A model generated the notes under the pieces. The model made no database searches, was not told the origin of the DNA, and was given only the letters and a program-made list of their open reading frames with translations. A stretch of 64,000 nucleotides of DNA from Corynebacterium sp. 122RC1 (GTDB lineage: Bacteria > Actinomycetota > Actinomycetes > Mycobacteriales > Mycobacteriaceae), in the NCBI RefSeq assembly GCF_024580955.1, contig NZ_JANIKD010000005.1, positions 104,005 to 168,004 on the forward strand. Direction: 5' to 3'. Shown here piece by piece: positions 1-8,110 of the stretch (position 1 is its first letter; each line of letters starts with the position of its first letter). A program made the position numbers and the translations under genes.

Positions 1-755
1 ACATCGGTGGACTTACCAGCGCCAGCACCAGAAGCGGAGGCAGCAGCCTTGGGTTCTTCCTGCTTTGCCTCTTCCTTCTTCGGCTCCTCAGCCTTTTCAG
101 CCTCGACCTTTTCAGCCTTTTCAGCCTCAGGCTTCGCAGCAGCACCACCCTGACCTGGCTCACCGATGATGGCGATGACCTCGCCCACGTCTACGGTGTC
201 GTCTTCCTTGTAGAGGATTTCGAGGATGGTTCCGGCCACTGGGGATGGCACCTCGGTGTCTACCTTGTCGGTGGAAACCTCGAGCAGGGCCTCGTCTACC
301 TCCACGGTGTCGCCAACGGACTTCAGCCACTGGGTGATCGTGCCCTCGGTGACGGACTCGCCGAGCTCAGGCATCACGACGTCGGTGGAATTCCCGGAAG
401 AAGCAGGCGACGCAGCAGCTTCCGCAGGCTCTTCTGCTTCGGCTGGCTCAGCAGACTCGGCTGGCTCAGCGGACTCACTTTTGGTTTCCTCCGCCGCGGT
501 TGTGTCACCGCCTTCCCCTGGCTCACCGATGATGGCGATGATCTCGCCCACGTCTACGGTGTCGTCTTCTTGGAAACGGATTTCGAGGATGGTGCCGGCT
601 ACTGGAGATGGCACCTCGGTGTCTACCTTGTCGGTGGAAACCTCGAGCAGGGCTTCGTCTACCTCAACGGTGTCGCCAACGGACTTCAGCCACTGGGTGA
701 TCGTGCCCTCGGTTACGGATTCGCCCAGCTCGGGCATCACAACGGAGTGTGCCAT
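1..755 (-). CDS. sucB: Dihydrolipoamide acyltransferase (E2), N-terminal part, cut by window edge
   Basis: E2 of the pyruvate/2-oxoglutarate dehydrogenase system, which carries acyl groups on lipoyl-lysines. About 251 residues are visible, reading from ATG at 755. They hold two lipoyl domains (about residues 2-78 and 123-199), each with the DKV lipoylation site (Lys43 and Lys164), separated by Ala/Glu/Pro-rich linkers. At the edge the sequence AGKSTDV repeats the residues that open domain 2, so a third lipoyl domain probably starts there; corynebacterial SucB has three. The catalytic domain lies outside the window. A TAGGAG ribosome binding site precedes the ATG. The gene is divergent from the small gene at 1009. 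Confidence 0.95.
   Translation of the reverse strand, partial: MAHSVVMPELGESVTEGTITQWLKSVGDTVEVDEALLEVSTDKVDTEVPSPVAGTILEIRFQEDDTVDVGEIIAIIGEPGEGGDTTAAEETKSESAEPAESAEPAEAEEPAEAAASPASSGNSTDVVMPELGESVTEGTITQWLKSVGDTVEVDEALLEVSTDKVDTEVPSPVAGTILEILYKEDDTVDVGEVIAIIGEPGQGGAAAKPEAEKAEKVEAEKAEEPKKEEAKQEEPKAAASASGAGAGKSTD
157..747 (-). repeat. Two near-identical lipoyl-domain coding repeats (157-384 and 520-747)
   Basis: The two lipoyl-domain segments of sucB align base for base at a constant offset of 363 bp with no indel and only scattered, mostly synonymous differences. The linker between them (about 385-519) is not repeated. The third, edge-truncated domain may be another copy. Confidence 0.9.
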
Positions 756-790
756 TGTTGTTTTAACTCCTAGTAAGTCACGCGATTTGC

Positions 791-818
791 TTTGTATCAC
801 TAGAGACTACCGCCACAA
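791..818 (-). promoter_or_regulatory. Putative sucB promoter
   Basis: On the minus strand, TTGTGG (818-813) and TACAAA (796-791) are 16 bp apart and lie about 36 bp before the sucB ATG. Assigned by resemblance to sigma-A promoters only. Confidence 0.5.
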
Positions 819-994
819 GTTGGGAATGTGGCAATTAATACGCCGCGGTGTGGGGCGAATCGGGTAGTCCAAAAGGTTCGTACTCCCAAAGGGTAGCGCT
901 TCCCCCGGATGCCTGCTTGATATTTCCCTCTTTTGCCCCCGCCTCTGTGATGCGGTGTCGGGAGCTACGGCTGCCTCACCCCGCAAAGATGTGG

Positions 995-1000
995 CTAGAA
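995..1000 (+). promoter_or_regulatory. -10 element TAGAAT of a probable leaderless transcript
   Basis: TAGAAT ends 8 bp before the GTG at 1009, so transcription would start at or next to the start codon. No Shine-Dalgarno sequence is present, which agrees with leaderless expression. Confidence 0.5.
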
Positions 1001-1008
1001 TTGGGGCC

Positions 1009-1407
1009 GTGTTTCATCTCTTTGGCCGCAAAACGCCGCGATCCAACTTGAAGCCCGCCCGGGGTCCAGGGGAGACCGTGCGCGAGCATGATCTGGCCTA
1101 CCTGAAGGCTTGGGTTCGTGATCATGCGTTGGTGGAGGCGTACATTGAGCCGGAGACACTGGTCAATGAGATGTCCGTGGTATTGGTGGATGCCTCGGGC
1201 GAGTTTACGCGACGCAGGATTGGTGGCCCGAAGGGCATTGATGTCATCGCCCGCACCCTCGGTGTTCCGGTCTATGACGTTGAGGAGACCGGCTACCCGC
1301 AGCGAATGCGCACCAAGATCGAGCGGGATCGCATCTTGCGTAAGCGTGCTGAACAAGCGCAACGCCGCCGCGAGTTTGAGCAACGTCGCAGCGGCGAGGA
1401 GTTCTAG
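1009..1407 (+). CDS. Conserved actinobacterial protein of unknown function
   Basis: A 132-residue protein if it starts at the GTG of 1009; an in-frame upstream start (955) is less likely because a -10 box sits immediately before 1009. The sequence starts MFHLFGRK, has a compact alpha/beta middle part (about residues 25-100) and ends in a strongly charged Arg/Glu helix. There is no signal peptide or membrane segment. A small gene in this position between sucB and pepA is typical of corynebacteria. I do not recognise a function. It converges on pepA with a 13-bp gap. Confidence 0.75.
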   Translation: MFHLFGRKTPRSNLKPARGPGETVREHDLAYLKAWVRDHALVEAYIEPETLVNEMSVVLVDASGEFTRRRIGGPKGIDVIARTLGVPVYDVEETGYPQRMRTKIERDRILRKRAEQAQRRREFEQRRSGEEF

Positions 1408-1420
1408 GGCCAGTCAGGCC

Positions 1421-3007
1421 CTACTTTTTGGGGGCATTTTCGACGTCACCAGCGAGCTGGCTGAGCAGTTCTATAAACGTGCGCACTGGCACACCAGTAC
1501 CCCTGCCTGGGGTGTATCCCCATGGGCTGCTGGTGTTGAACGCCGGGCCAGCGATGTCCAAGTGTGCCCACTTGATGCCTTTGCCTACAAATGCCTGGAG
1601 GTACGCCGCCGCGGCCATCATGCCGCCGTAGCGGCTGGTGCCGATATTGCGCAGGTCCGCAACGGGGGATTTCATGTCTTGCGCGATTTCCTCAGGGATC
1701 GGCATTGGCCACGCGCCTTCACCCACGGCGTTGCCCACGGCGGCAATCTTGTCGCGGAAGTCCTCCGCACCCATCACGCCGGTAGTCCGGGTGCCCAGGG
1801 CGATCATTTGTGCGCCGGTCAGCGTGGCCACGTCCACGAGGTAGTCGGGGGCGTCTTCGCTCGCGCGGGCCATGGCGTCGGCCAGAACCAGGCGGCCCTC
1901 GGCGTCAGTGTTCAGAATCTCGGAAGTGGTGCCGCCGTAGTGAGTGATCACGTCGCCTGGGCGGTATGCCTCGCCGTCGGGCATGTTTTCTGCAAGTGGA
2001 ATGGTCGCGGTCACGTTCACGCCGAGTCCAAGGCGGGCTGCGGCGATAACGGTGGCCACCACAGCGGCGGAGCCGCCCATGTCAGAAATCATGTGGTCCA
2101 TGGTGGCGGCCGGCTTAATGGAAATGCCGCCGGTGTCAAAGGTGATGCCCTTGCCCACCAGTGCAACCTTCGGTGCTTTCTTTGCCCGCTTGGCGGGGGA
2201 GTAGCTCATGCGCACCAGGCGAGGCTTGCGGGCAGAGCCAGTGCCCACGGCCAAGATGCCACCGAAGCCCTGCTTCTTCAGTGCCTTTTCGTCCAGCACC
2301 TCCACATCCACTCCGTGTTCCTTGCCGAGGGCCTGGATGAACTCCGCGTAGCTGGCGGGGTAGAGGTGCGAGGAAGGGGTGTTCACTAGGTCGCGTGCGG
2401 TGGCCACTGCCTGCACGGTGATGCGTGCGCGGGAGAATTCTTCCTTATCACGGGCAAGTTTTTCCTTGTCACCAGTAACCAAGAAGGTCACCTTTTCCAC
2501 CGGGGCATCGTGTACTGATTCAGCGCTTTTTTGACCCACGTAGTGGTATGCGCCAAGGCCAATGCCTTCCACTGCAGCCGCGAGGCCAAAACTTCCCAAT
2601 GTGGTGAGCACATGGTTGGTGCCCTTCAGAGCGCGGGCGGCGGCGCCGGCTGCGCGGCGAAGGGCTTCGTCGTCAAGCTCCTCATCCGAGCCCAAGCCAA
2701 CGGCGGCGATGAAGTCTGCCTCCACACCCTCAACGGAGGGGATTCGCGTGACTTCCTGTGCTTTGCCCGTGGCGCCTACCGCGCTGAGCAGTTCCCAGAC
2801 GGCGATGGCGGTTTCCTCGTCGAAGAACTCCGGCGCCGCGAGCTCAAGGCCGTCCTCGCCCTTGAAAACGGGGATGAGCAATGCGGTGAGATCCTGCGGC
2901 AGTTTCTTGGTGGAGGTCACCAGCGCCAGCTCGGTGGCAACGCCGGTGGCTGGAAGTACCCCCATCGCAACATTTGCGGATTTTGTGGATGAAGAAGCTT
3001 GACTCAA
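1421..3007 (-). CDS. pepA: Leucyl aminopeptidase (M17 family)
   Basis: Cytosolic dinuclear-metal aminopeptidase that releases N-terminal residues from peptides. The M17 signature NTDAEGRL and the metal/catalytic segment GKGITFDTGG are both present in the C-terminal catalytic half. I prefer the TTG at 3007 (528 aa): AGAAAGGA lies 8 bp before it, whereas the GTG at 3040 would place that ribosome binding site inside the gene and has none of its own. Transcribed alone, convergent with the gene at 1009 and divergent from ilvE. Confidence 0.93.
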   Translation of the reverse strand: MSQASSSTKSANVAMGVLPATGVATELALVTSTKKLPQDLTALLIPVFKGEDGLELAAPEFFDEETAIAVWELLSAVGATGKAQEVTRIPSVEGVEADFIAAVGLGSDEELDDEALRRAAGAAARALKGTNHVLTTLGSFGLAAAVEGIGLGAYHYVGQKSAESVHDAPVEKVTFLVTGDKEKLARDKEEFSRARITVQAVATARDLVNTPSSHLYPASYAEFIQALGKEHGVDVEVLDEKALKKQGFGGILAVGTGSARKPRLVRMSYSPAKRAKKAPKVALVGKGITFDTGGISIKPAATMDHMISDMGGSAAVVATVIAAARLGLGVNVTATIPLAENMPDGEAYRPGDVITHYGGTTSEILNTDAEGRLVLADAMARASEDAPDYLVDVATLTGAQMIALGTRTTGVMGAEDFRDKIAAVGNAVGEGAWPMPIPEEIAQDMKSPVADLRNIGTSRYGGMMAAAAYLQAFVGKGIKWAHLDIAGPAFNTSSPWGYTPGRGTGVPVRTFIELLSQLAGDVENAPKK

Positions 3008-3100
3008 CGCAATGATCCTTTCTGCTAAACACAAGAACACAAGAATGCGGTTCCGGGTGTGGAACGCAGCCTTGAGGCAAGCCTACTGAAATGTGGCAAG

Positions 3101-3131
3101 TTGATCTTCTGTCGCGCTACAGGTGTACGTT
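3101..3131 (+). promoter_or_regulatory. Putative ilvE promoter, leaderless
   Basis: TTGATC (3101-3106), a 19-bp spacer, and TACGTT (3126-3131), followed by 7 bp and the ilvE ATG. No ribosome binding site lies before that ATG, which fits a leaderless mRNA. Confidence 0.4.
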
Positions 3132-3138
3132 TATTTGC

Positions 3139-4248
3139 ATGACTTCACTTCCCTTTTCTGTAGAACGCACATCCTCCCCAACACCACCGGAGCGCCTGGC
3201 GGAAATCCTGGCCAACCCCGGGTTTGGCCAGTACTTCACGGACCACATGGTGTGCATCGAGTGGTCGGAGGAGAAGGGGTGGCATGATGCGAAAGTTCGC
3301 CCCTACGCTCCGCTAAGCCTTGACCCTTCCACTTCGGTGTTCCATTACGGCCAGGCGATCTTTGAAGGTATTAAGGCATACCGCCAAGAAGATGGCTCCA
3401 TTAAGACGTTCCGCCCGGAGGCGAATGCACAGCGCCTGCAGCGTTCAGCAGCGCGAATCAGGATGCCGGAGCTTCCGGAGGAGCTGTTTATTGAGTCCCT
3501 GCGCCAGTTGGTGGAGATCGACCAAGCGTGGGTGCCTGCGGCTGGCGGGGAGGAGTCCCTCTACCTGCGCCCATTCATGATTTCCACGGAGTCTACGCTG
3601 GGCGTGCACCCTTCGAATTCCTACACCTACATGGTGATTGCCTCCCCGGCGGGCGCATACTTCTCCGGCGGCGTCAAGCCTGTTTCCGTGTGGTTGTGCG
3701 AGGATTATGTGCGCGCTGCTCCGGGCGGCACGGGTGACGCGAAGTTTGCCGGAAACTACGCCGCCAGTTTGCTCGCCCAGGCTCAGGCAGCGGAGAAGGG
3801 CTGCGATCAGGTGGTTTGGCTGGACGCCATCCAGCACAAGTTCGTGGAAGAGATGGGCGGGATGAACCTGTTCTTTGTGCTCGGCGAGGGTGCGGATGCG
3901 CACGTGGTCACCCCAGAGCTTTCCGGCTCCCTCCTGCCTGGCATCACCAGGGATTCCCTCCTCCAGGTTGCCCGTGACCGCGGCTACACCACCGAGGAGC
4001 GCCGCATCGACATCGCCGAGTGGGAGCAAAAAGCCACCAGCGGCGAAATGAGCGAGACCTTCGCCTGTGGCACCGCCGCCGTGATCACCCCAGTGGGCCG
4101 AGCGCTCTCCAACCACGGCGAGTTTTCGATCCACGGCGGCGAGGCCGGCCCAATCACCATGGAACTGCGCGAAATCCTCACAGGCATTCAGCGCGGCTCT
4201 GTGGAAGACACCCACGGCTGGATGCACACCCTTATACCTGCGCAATAA
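3139..4248 (+). CDS. ilvE: Branched-chain amino acid aminotransferase
   Basis: PLP enzyme catalysing the last step of leucine, isoleucine and valine synthesis, with glutamate as amino donor. The 369-residue protein shows the class IV fold features: the segment [14 protein letters not shown] near residue 70, and [13 protein letters not shown], whose Lys is the expected Schiff-base residue. The ATG at 3139 is chosen by alignment to family N-termini (MTSLPFSVE); 16 further upstream in-frame codons lack any start signal. Its 3' end overlaps the convergent cobS by 17 bp. Confidence 0.95.
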   Translation: MTSLPFSVERTSSPTPPERLAEILANPGFGQYFTDHMVCIEWSEEKGWHDAKVRPYAPLSLDPSTSVFHYGQAIFEGIKAYRQEDGSIKTFRPEANAQRLQRSAARIRMPELPEELFIESLRQLVEIDQAWVPAAGGEESLYLRPFMISTESTLGVHPSNSYTYMVIASPAGAYFSGGVKPVSVWLCEDYVRAAPGGTGDAKFAGNYAASLLAQAQAAEKGCDQVVWLDAIQHKFVEEMGGMNLFFVLGEGADAHVVTPELSGSLLPGITRDSLLQVARDRGYTTEERRIDIAEWEQKATSGEMSETFACGTAAVITPVGRALSNHGEFSIHGGEAGPITMELREILTGIQRGSVEDTHGWMHTLIPAQ

Positions 4249-5062
4249 CTCCAGCTACTACGGCCATGAGCAGCCACGCGGCGGTACCACACAGATGCAT
4301 GATGAATCCCGTGGTATCGCCGTTCAGGCCCTCAAAACGGCGGTCACAGTGCCGCGCGAGCAGCACAGCCAGACCCAGCACAGCGAGGCCACAACCAAGC
4401 GTGCCGACGCCCCCAGCGCCCGCACCCATCACCAAAGCCAGGGGAGTTGCCGCGGCAAGGTAGGCCAGAGACCAAGCCACGATCCACCATGTCTTGACCG
4501 TGCCTACCATCAGGGCGCCGAACCCTTTGGGGGACATGGGGTGAAAGCGCGCGTGGCAGTTCACCATCGCGGCGATCCGGGCCAACACCACCGGCGCCCA
4601 CATCATCCACCACCAGCCCAGATCGAGCAGGGCTACCATGCCGGCGATTTGTGCCAGCAGTGAAAGCAGTGCTGAAGCCATGCCGATCAGCCCCGTTGCG
4701 GGGTCGGCCAAGATCTCCCTCGCGCGGGCGGGCGGGGCGTAGGAACCTAGGGCGTCGGCTACGTCGGCAAGCCCATCAAGATGCATGAACCTGCTGAACA
4801 GCTCCATGAACGCGGTGATGAGCACCGCCGTGAGCAGTGCGGGCGTGTCTAGGAAGGCTGCGGCGCCCGCGATCGTGGTTGCTCCAAGACCGTGTGCGAT
4901 TCCGGCCACAGGCAGGCTGGCTAGCACTCGGGCGCCCGTGGTGCGGTCAAAGGCCGTGGCGCCGTGCAAGGGCAAAATGGTGGTCCAACTCAGCGCAGTG
5001 GCGGGGCCCTCCAGGATGGCTGGGCCGTGCTCGCCTTCTACAAACCCGGCTTTGCCAGACAC
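4232..5062 (-). CDS. cobS: Adenosylcobinamide-GDP ribazoletransferase (cobalamin synthase)
   Basis: Membrane enzyme that joins adenosylcobinamide-GDP to alpha-ribazole(-phosphate) in the last steps of vitamin B12 assembly. The 276-residue protein has several hydrophobic helices and the acidic motif [13 protein letters not shown] characteristic of CobS. Translation starts at a GTG that shares a base with the cobT stop codon (TAGTG at 5062), so the two genes are translationally coupled. The gene belongs to the DUF3043-cobU-cobT-cobS group; corrin-ring genes are absent from this window. Confidence 0.93.
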   Translation of the reverse strand: MSGKAGFVEGEHGPAILEGPATALSWTTILPLHGATAFDRTTGARVLASLPVAGIAHGLGATTIAGAAAFLDTPALLTAVLITAFMELFSRFMHLDGLADVADALGSYAPPARAREILADPATGLIGMASALLSLLAQIAGMVALLDLGWWWMMWAPVVLARIAAMVNCHARFHPMSPKGFGALMVGTVKTWWIVAWSLAYLAAATPLALVMGAGAGGVGTLGCGLAVLGLAVLLARHCDRRFEGLNGDTTGFIMHLCGTAAWLLMAVVAGVIAQV

Positions 5063-6123
5063 TACATCCGGCCTTCTGGCACCGCATTTTTGCCGGAAAC
5101 CTGGGCGGATTCAAAGGTGGCCATGTCATTCATGATGTCCGCACCCATTTTCACCAAAGGCACTGCCGCAGCCGCACCGGATCCTTCACCCAAGCGCAAG
5201 CCCAGGGTGAGCAGCGGGGTGAGGCCCAGGTATTCCAGCGCGAATTGGTGTGCGGGTTCCGCAGACTGGTGGCCCGCCTGCATCCAACGGCGCGCGCCCG
5301 GCGCCATCTGTTCTGCGAGCAGTGCGCTTGCAGTGACCACCACGCCGTCCAACAGCACTGGGGTGCGGCGCACCGCTGCTTGGGCGATGAACGCCGCCAT
5401 TGCCGCAAGTTCCGGGCTGGTGACCATGCGCATCATGGTGAGTACGTCGCCGCGGTGTTTGCGGGCGCGGAACATGGCGTCGCGTACCGCTTCCACTTTG
5501 CGTTTCCACCCTTCGTCGTCCACGCCAGAACCTCTGCCGGTCACTACCACTGGCTCCTGGTTGGTGAGCAAGCCAATGATCACGGCAGAGGGAGTGGTGT
5601 TTCCAATGCCCAGGTCACCGCCCATGAGGAGGTCAGCGCCAGAATCAATTTCCTGGTCGGCAATACGCTTGCCAATCTCGATGGCTCGGATGAGTTGTTC
5701 CTCTGTCATGGCGTCCTCGCGGTCAATCGACCCGCAAGATTTGCTCACGCGCTCATCCCCCCAGGCGTCGTGGTTGAGGGAGATGTCCGCCACTCGCACG
5801 CCCGTGCCGGACTGGTTAGCAATGACGTTGACTCCCGCCCCACCTTGGCGAATGTTCTCCGCCATCTGAATAGAAACCTCAATGGGGTAGGGGGAGACGT
5901 TCTTCGTTGCAATACCGTGGTCACCGGCGAACACCACCAGCCGCGGCCGGGTGATCTTGCGTGGCGGCACTTGGTCCTGGCACGCGGAAAGCCACACCCC
6001 CAGATCCTCCAGGCGGGCCAGCGAACCCGTGGGTTTGGTGAGGTTGAGCTGGAATTGCCGAGCTTGCTTCTCCGCCTCCTGACTGGGGCGTTCGACCTTT
6101 GGGAAAAAATCTGAAGGCTGCAT
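5062..6123 (-). CDS. cobT: Nicotinate-nucleotide--dimethylbenzimidazole phosphoribosyltransferase
   Basis: Makes alpha-ribazole phosphate from dimethylbenzimidazole and nicotinate mononucleotide, the lower-ligand precursor used by CobS. The 353-residue length is standard for the family. The glycine-rich stretch GGDLGIGNTTPSAV and the segment VVFAGDHGIA are typical CobT signatures. The ATG at 6123 gives the family-length N-terminus. An 81-bp gap separates it from cobU upstream, and a TAAAGT sequence there could be a -10 box. Confidence 0.94.
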   Translation of the reverse strand: MQPSDFFPKVERPSQEAEKQARQFQLNLTKPTGSLARLEDLGVWLSACQDQVPPRKITRPRLVVFAGDHGIATKNVSPYPIEVSIQMAENIRQGGAGVNVIANQSGTGVRVADISLNHDAWGDERVSKSCGSIDREDAMTEEQLIRAIEIGKRIADQEIDSGADLLMGGDLGIGNTTPSAVIIGLLTNQEPVVVTGRGSGVDDEGWKRKVEAVRDAMFRARKHRGDVLTMMRMVTSPELAAMAAFIAQAAVRRTPVLLDGVVVTASALLAEQMAPGARRWMQAGHQSAEPAHQFALEYLGLTPLLTLGLRLGEGSGAAAAVPLVKMGADIMNDMATFESAQVSGKNAVPEGRM

Positions 6124-6204
6124 GAAACGGTGCGCTCCAAAACGTGAAGTAACGAAGAACTTGAGAACGTCTCTACTTTAGCGCCTGAAAAGTCCGACGG
6201 ATCA

Positions 6205-6765
6205 TTAGGGACTCTTCAGCGTGAGGGTTTGGCCCGCCACCACCAGCAGCACCCGGTCACAATGTTGCGCGACCAATTGGTTCAGTGCGCCCAGTTCATC
6301 CCGAAACAGCCTGCCAGCAGGGTGTTCCGGGATCACCCCCATCCCAACCTCTGGAGACACAATGGTGAGGGAAGATTCACACTTGGCAATTCCCCGTACC
6401 ACTTGCTCAAAGAGTTCAGAAAATTGGCCCCGCTGGCCCTCCCAACCCACCAGGTCCAATTTGTGGGTGAGCCAGGTGCCCAGGTCATCCACAAACAGGT
6501 GGTTACCGTGGGCAGGGATGGGTGAGTTCAGGGCGTCGATGAGGTCCGTGTGTTCGTCGAGCACCCAATTGGCTGGCCTGCGCGCGGCATGCCTAGCGAT
6601 TCTCGCCGCGAAGTCGGCGTCGAACTGCCCCCCGCCTTCCGACGGATACGGCCGGGCGGTGGCAAGGTAGGTGCAGCCACTTTCCGGCACCAACGATTCG
6701 GCGAATTGAGATTTGCCGCTGCGGGCACCGCCGAGCACCAACGTATGCAGGGGGCGCTGGCTCAT
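6205..6765 (-). CDS. cobU: Adenosylcobinamide kinase / guanylyltransferase
   Basis: Bifunctional enzyme that phosphorylates adenosylcobinamide and then adds GMP. The P-loop GGARSGKS is at residues 12-19, and the later segment SPEVGMGVIP matches CobU. The length of 186 residues is normal. The start lies 3 bp after the stop of the DUF3043 gene, indicating one transcript. Confidence 0.93.
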   Translation of the reverse strand: MSQRPLHTLVLGGARSGKSQFAESLVPESGCTYLATARPYPSEGGGQFDADFAARIARHAARRPANWVLDEHTDLIDALNSPIPAHGNHLFVDDLGTWLTHKLDLVGWEGQRGQFSELFEQVVRGIAKCESSLTIVSPEVGMGVIPEHPAGRLFRDELGALNQLVAQHCDRVLLVVAGQTLTLKSP

Positions 6766-6768
6766 GGG

Positions 6769-7464
6769 TTAGGAGACCTCGTCGCCAAGGTTCACCCGTG
6801 GCTTCGGGGTGCGCCAACGGCGAGGCTGGGTGGCGCGGCCATAGGCGTAGAAGCCCATAGCGAAGCCCTTTTCCTGTGTGTTGGGGAACTTCTGGCGGGT
6901 TGCCGCTGCAGCGCGACGGCCAAGGATGATGCCTTCAATGAAGAACAAAAGGATAAGACCCATAGCGACCATGGACACCACAGAGGCGAATGTGGGCGCC
7001 CACTGCCCGATGAGCATCACGATGAGCAAGCCCATGGCCACTGGCATCACCATGTTGTTGAGGTAGCGGCGGGAATCCACAAAGTCGCGGATGAAGGCGC
7101 GCTCCGGGCCCTTATCGCGGGGCAGGAGGTATTGCTCTTCGCCGCGATCCATTGCGGCTTGTGCCTCGCGCTGCTTGGAGCGGCGGCGTTCCTTTTCGGC
7201 GCGCTTGTATTCCTTCCACTGCTCACTGCTCATTGAGGCCTTGAGCTCCTTGCGGCGCTTGCGCACATCACCATAGGACTCACCGGGGGAGAAGCGGGAC
7301 TCAAACGTGCCTGGCTGCGCCTGCGCCTGCTTGCGGCTTGGCGTGGCCTTGCCCTTCTTGGGGGTGTAGGCCTTTGAAGTCTCTTGTGAATTTCCGGAAG
7401 TAGAAGAATCCGATGACGTTTGGGACACGCTCTTGCCTCGCTCGTTGTCTGCTCGCTCGTTCAA
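6769..7464 (-). CDS. DUF3043-family membrane protein
   Basis: A 231-residue protein with a long hydrophilic Ser/Lys-rich N-terminus, a charged coiled-coil-like segment (about residues 75-125), then two hydrophobic helices (about 155-200). This is the architecture of the actinobacterial DUF3043 family (Rv2206-like), which lies beside cobU/cobT in related genomes. Its function is unknown. I use the TTG at 7464 because GAGGAA precedes it and a TATAGT -10 box lies farther upstream; a GTG at 7428 is an alternative. It is the first gene of the cob group. Confidence 0.8.
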   Translation of the reverse strand: MNERADNERGKSVSQTSSDSSTSGNSQETSKAYTPKKGKATPSRKQAQAQPGTFESRFSPGESYGDVRKRRKELKASMSSEQWKEYKRAEKERRRSKQREAQAAMDRGEEQYLLPRDKGPERAFIRDFVDSRRYLNNMVMPVAMGLLIVMLIGQWAPTFASVVSMVAMGLILLFFIEGIILGRRAAAATRQKFPNTQEKGFAMGFYAYGRATQPRRWRTPKPRVNLGDEVS

Positions 7465-7480
7465 TACTTAATTTCCTCGC

Positions 7481-7486
7481 ACTATA
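7481..7486 (-). promoter_or_regulatory. -10 element TATAGT before the DUF3043-cobUTS genes
   Basis: TATAGT on the minus strand (7486-7481), 16 bp before the TTG start. A clear -35 was not identified. Confidence 0.45.
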
Positions 7487-7574
7487 GGCTACAAGTTTCC
7501 TGCCCCAGATTGGGAATCTGCACGGGAAGCAGATTGGGAATAACTCGAAGCGTTTGTTGGTTGCAGCCCCTAGG

Positions 7575-7604
7575 TGTTGCCCATACACACTCTTGTGGGC
7601 AACA
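7575..7604. repeat. Perfect 9-bp inverted repeat upstream of erpA
   Basis: TGTTGCCCA, 12 bp, TGGGCAACA. It lies about 16 bp upstream of the erpA -10 box, so the right arm would occupy the -35 position. It could be an operator or an RNA stem; it lacks a T-run, so a terminator is unlikely. Confidence 0.65.
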
Positions 7605-7619
7605 TGTCCGATGGCGCGG

Positions 7620-7625
7620 TAGACT
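7620..7625 (+). promoter_or_regulatory. Putative erpA -10 element TAGACT
   Basis: TAGACT lies 69 bp before the erpA ATG. The -35 region coincides with the right arm of the inverted repeat at 7575-7604. Confidence 0.4.
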
Positions 7626-7694
7626 CGCACCACATAATTCTTTTTTCAGTTTTCAATTTCGGAGCACCAGATCACCTGGCAAAAGGAGCACAGA

Positions 7695-8039
7695 ATGACT
7701 GCACCGTCTACGAACACCGGCGTTATCCTTACCGACGCAGCAGCTCAGAAGGCAAAGTCCTTGCTTGACCAAGAGGGCCGCGACGATCTTGCACTCCGCA
7801 TCGCCGTGCAGCCCGGTGGTTGCGCAGGTCTGCGTTACCAGTTGTACTTTGACGACCGCACCCTGGATGGGGACAAAGAGGACCTCGTTGGCGGCGTCCG
7901 CCTGGTGGTAGACAAGATGAGCGTCCCTTACCTCACCGGCGCACGCATTGACTTCGCGGACACCATCGAGTCCCAGGGCTTCACCATCGATAACCCGAAT
8001 GCCGGCAGCTCCTGCGCCTGCGGTGACTCCTTCAACTAA
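7695..8039 (+). CDS. erpA: Iron-sulfur cluster insertion protein (A-type carrier)
   Basis: A-type Fe-S carrier that hands clusters to apo-enzymes. The 114-residue protein has the three conserved cysteines of the family: one in GGCAGLRY and two in the C-terminal SCACGDSF. AAAGGAG precedes the ATG. It is monocistronic, followed by a strong bidirectional terminator, and divergent from the DUF3043-cob genes. It is the homologue of Rv2204c. Confidence 0.95.
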   Translation: MTAPSTNTGVILTDAAAQKAKSLLDQEGRDDLALRIAVQPGGCAGLRYQLYFDDRTLDGDKEDLVGGVRLVVDKMSVPYLTGARIDFADTIESQGFTIDNPNAGSSCACGDSFN

Positions 8040-8053
8040 GCCCAAAAACAGCA

Positions 8054-8097
8054 ACGCCCCCTTCAGACCCCAATTCCATGGGGCCTCAAGGGGGCGT
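8054..8097. terminator. Bidirectional terminator between erpA and ltsA
   Basis: An 18-bp near-perfect stem (ACGCCCCCTTCAGACCCC with its complement, two mismatches) around an 8-base loop, between two convergent genes. The T/A tract is weak on the plus side; an A-run precedes the stem and serves the minus-strand transcript. Confidence 0.85.
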
Positions 8098-8110
8098 CGG
8101 TATGTATCTG

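Noticed and set aside
4837..6114. 425-codon plus-strand frame over cobS/cobT
   Set aside because: Antisense to two clear cobalamin genes with all their motifs; no start signal.
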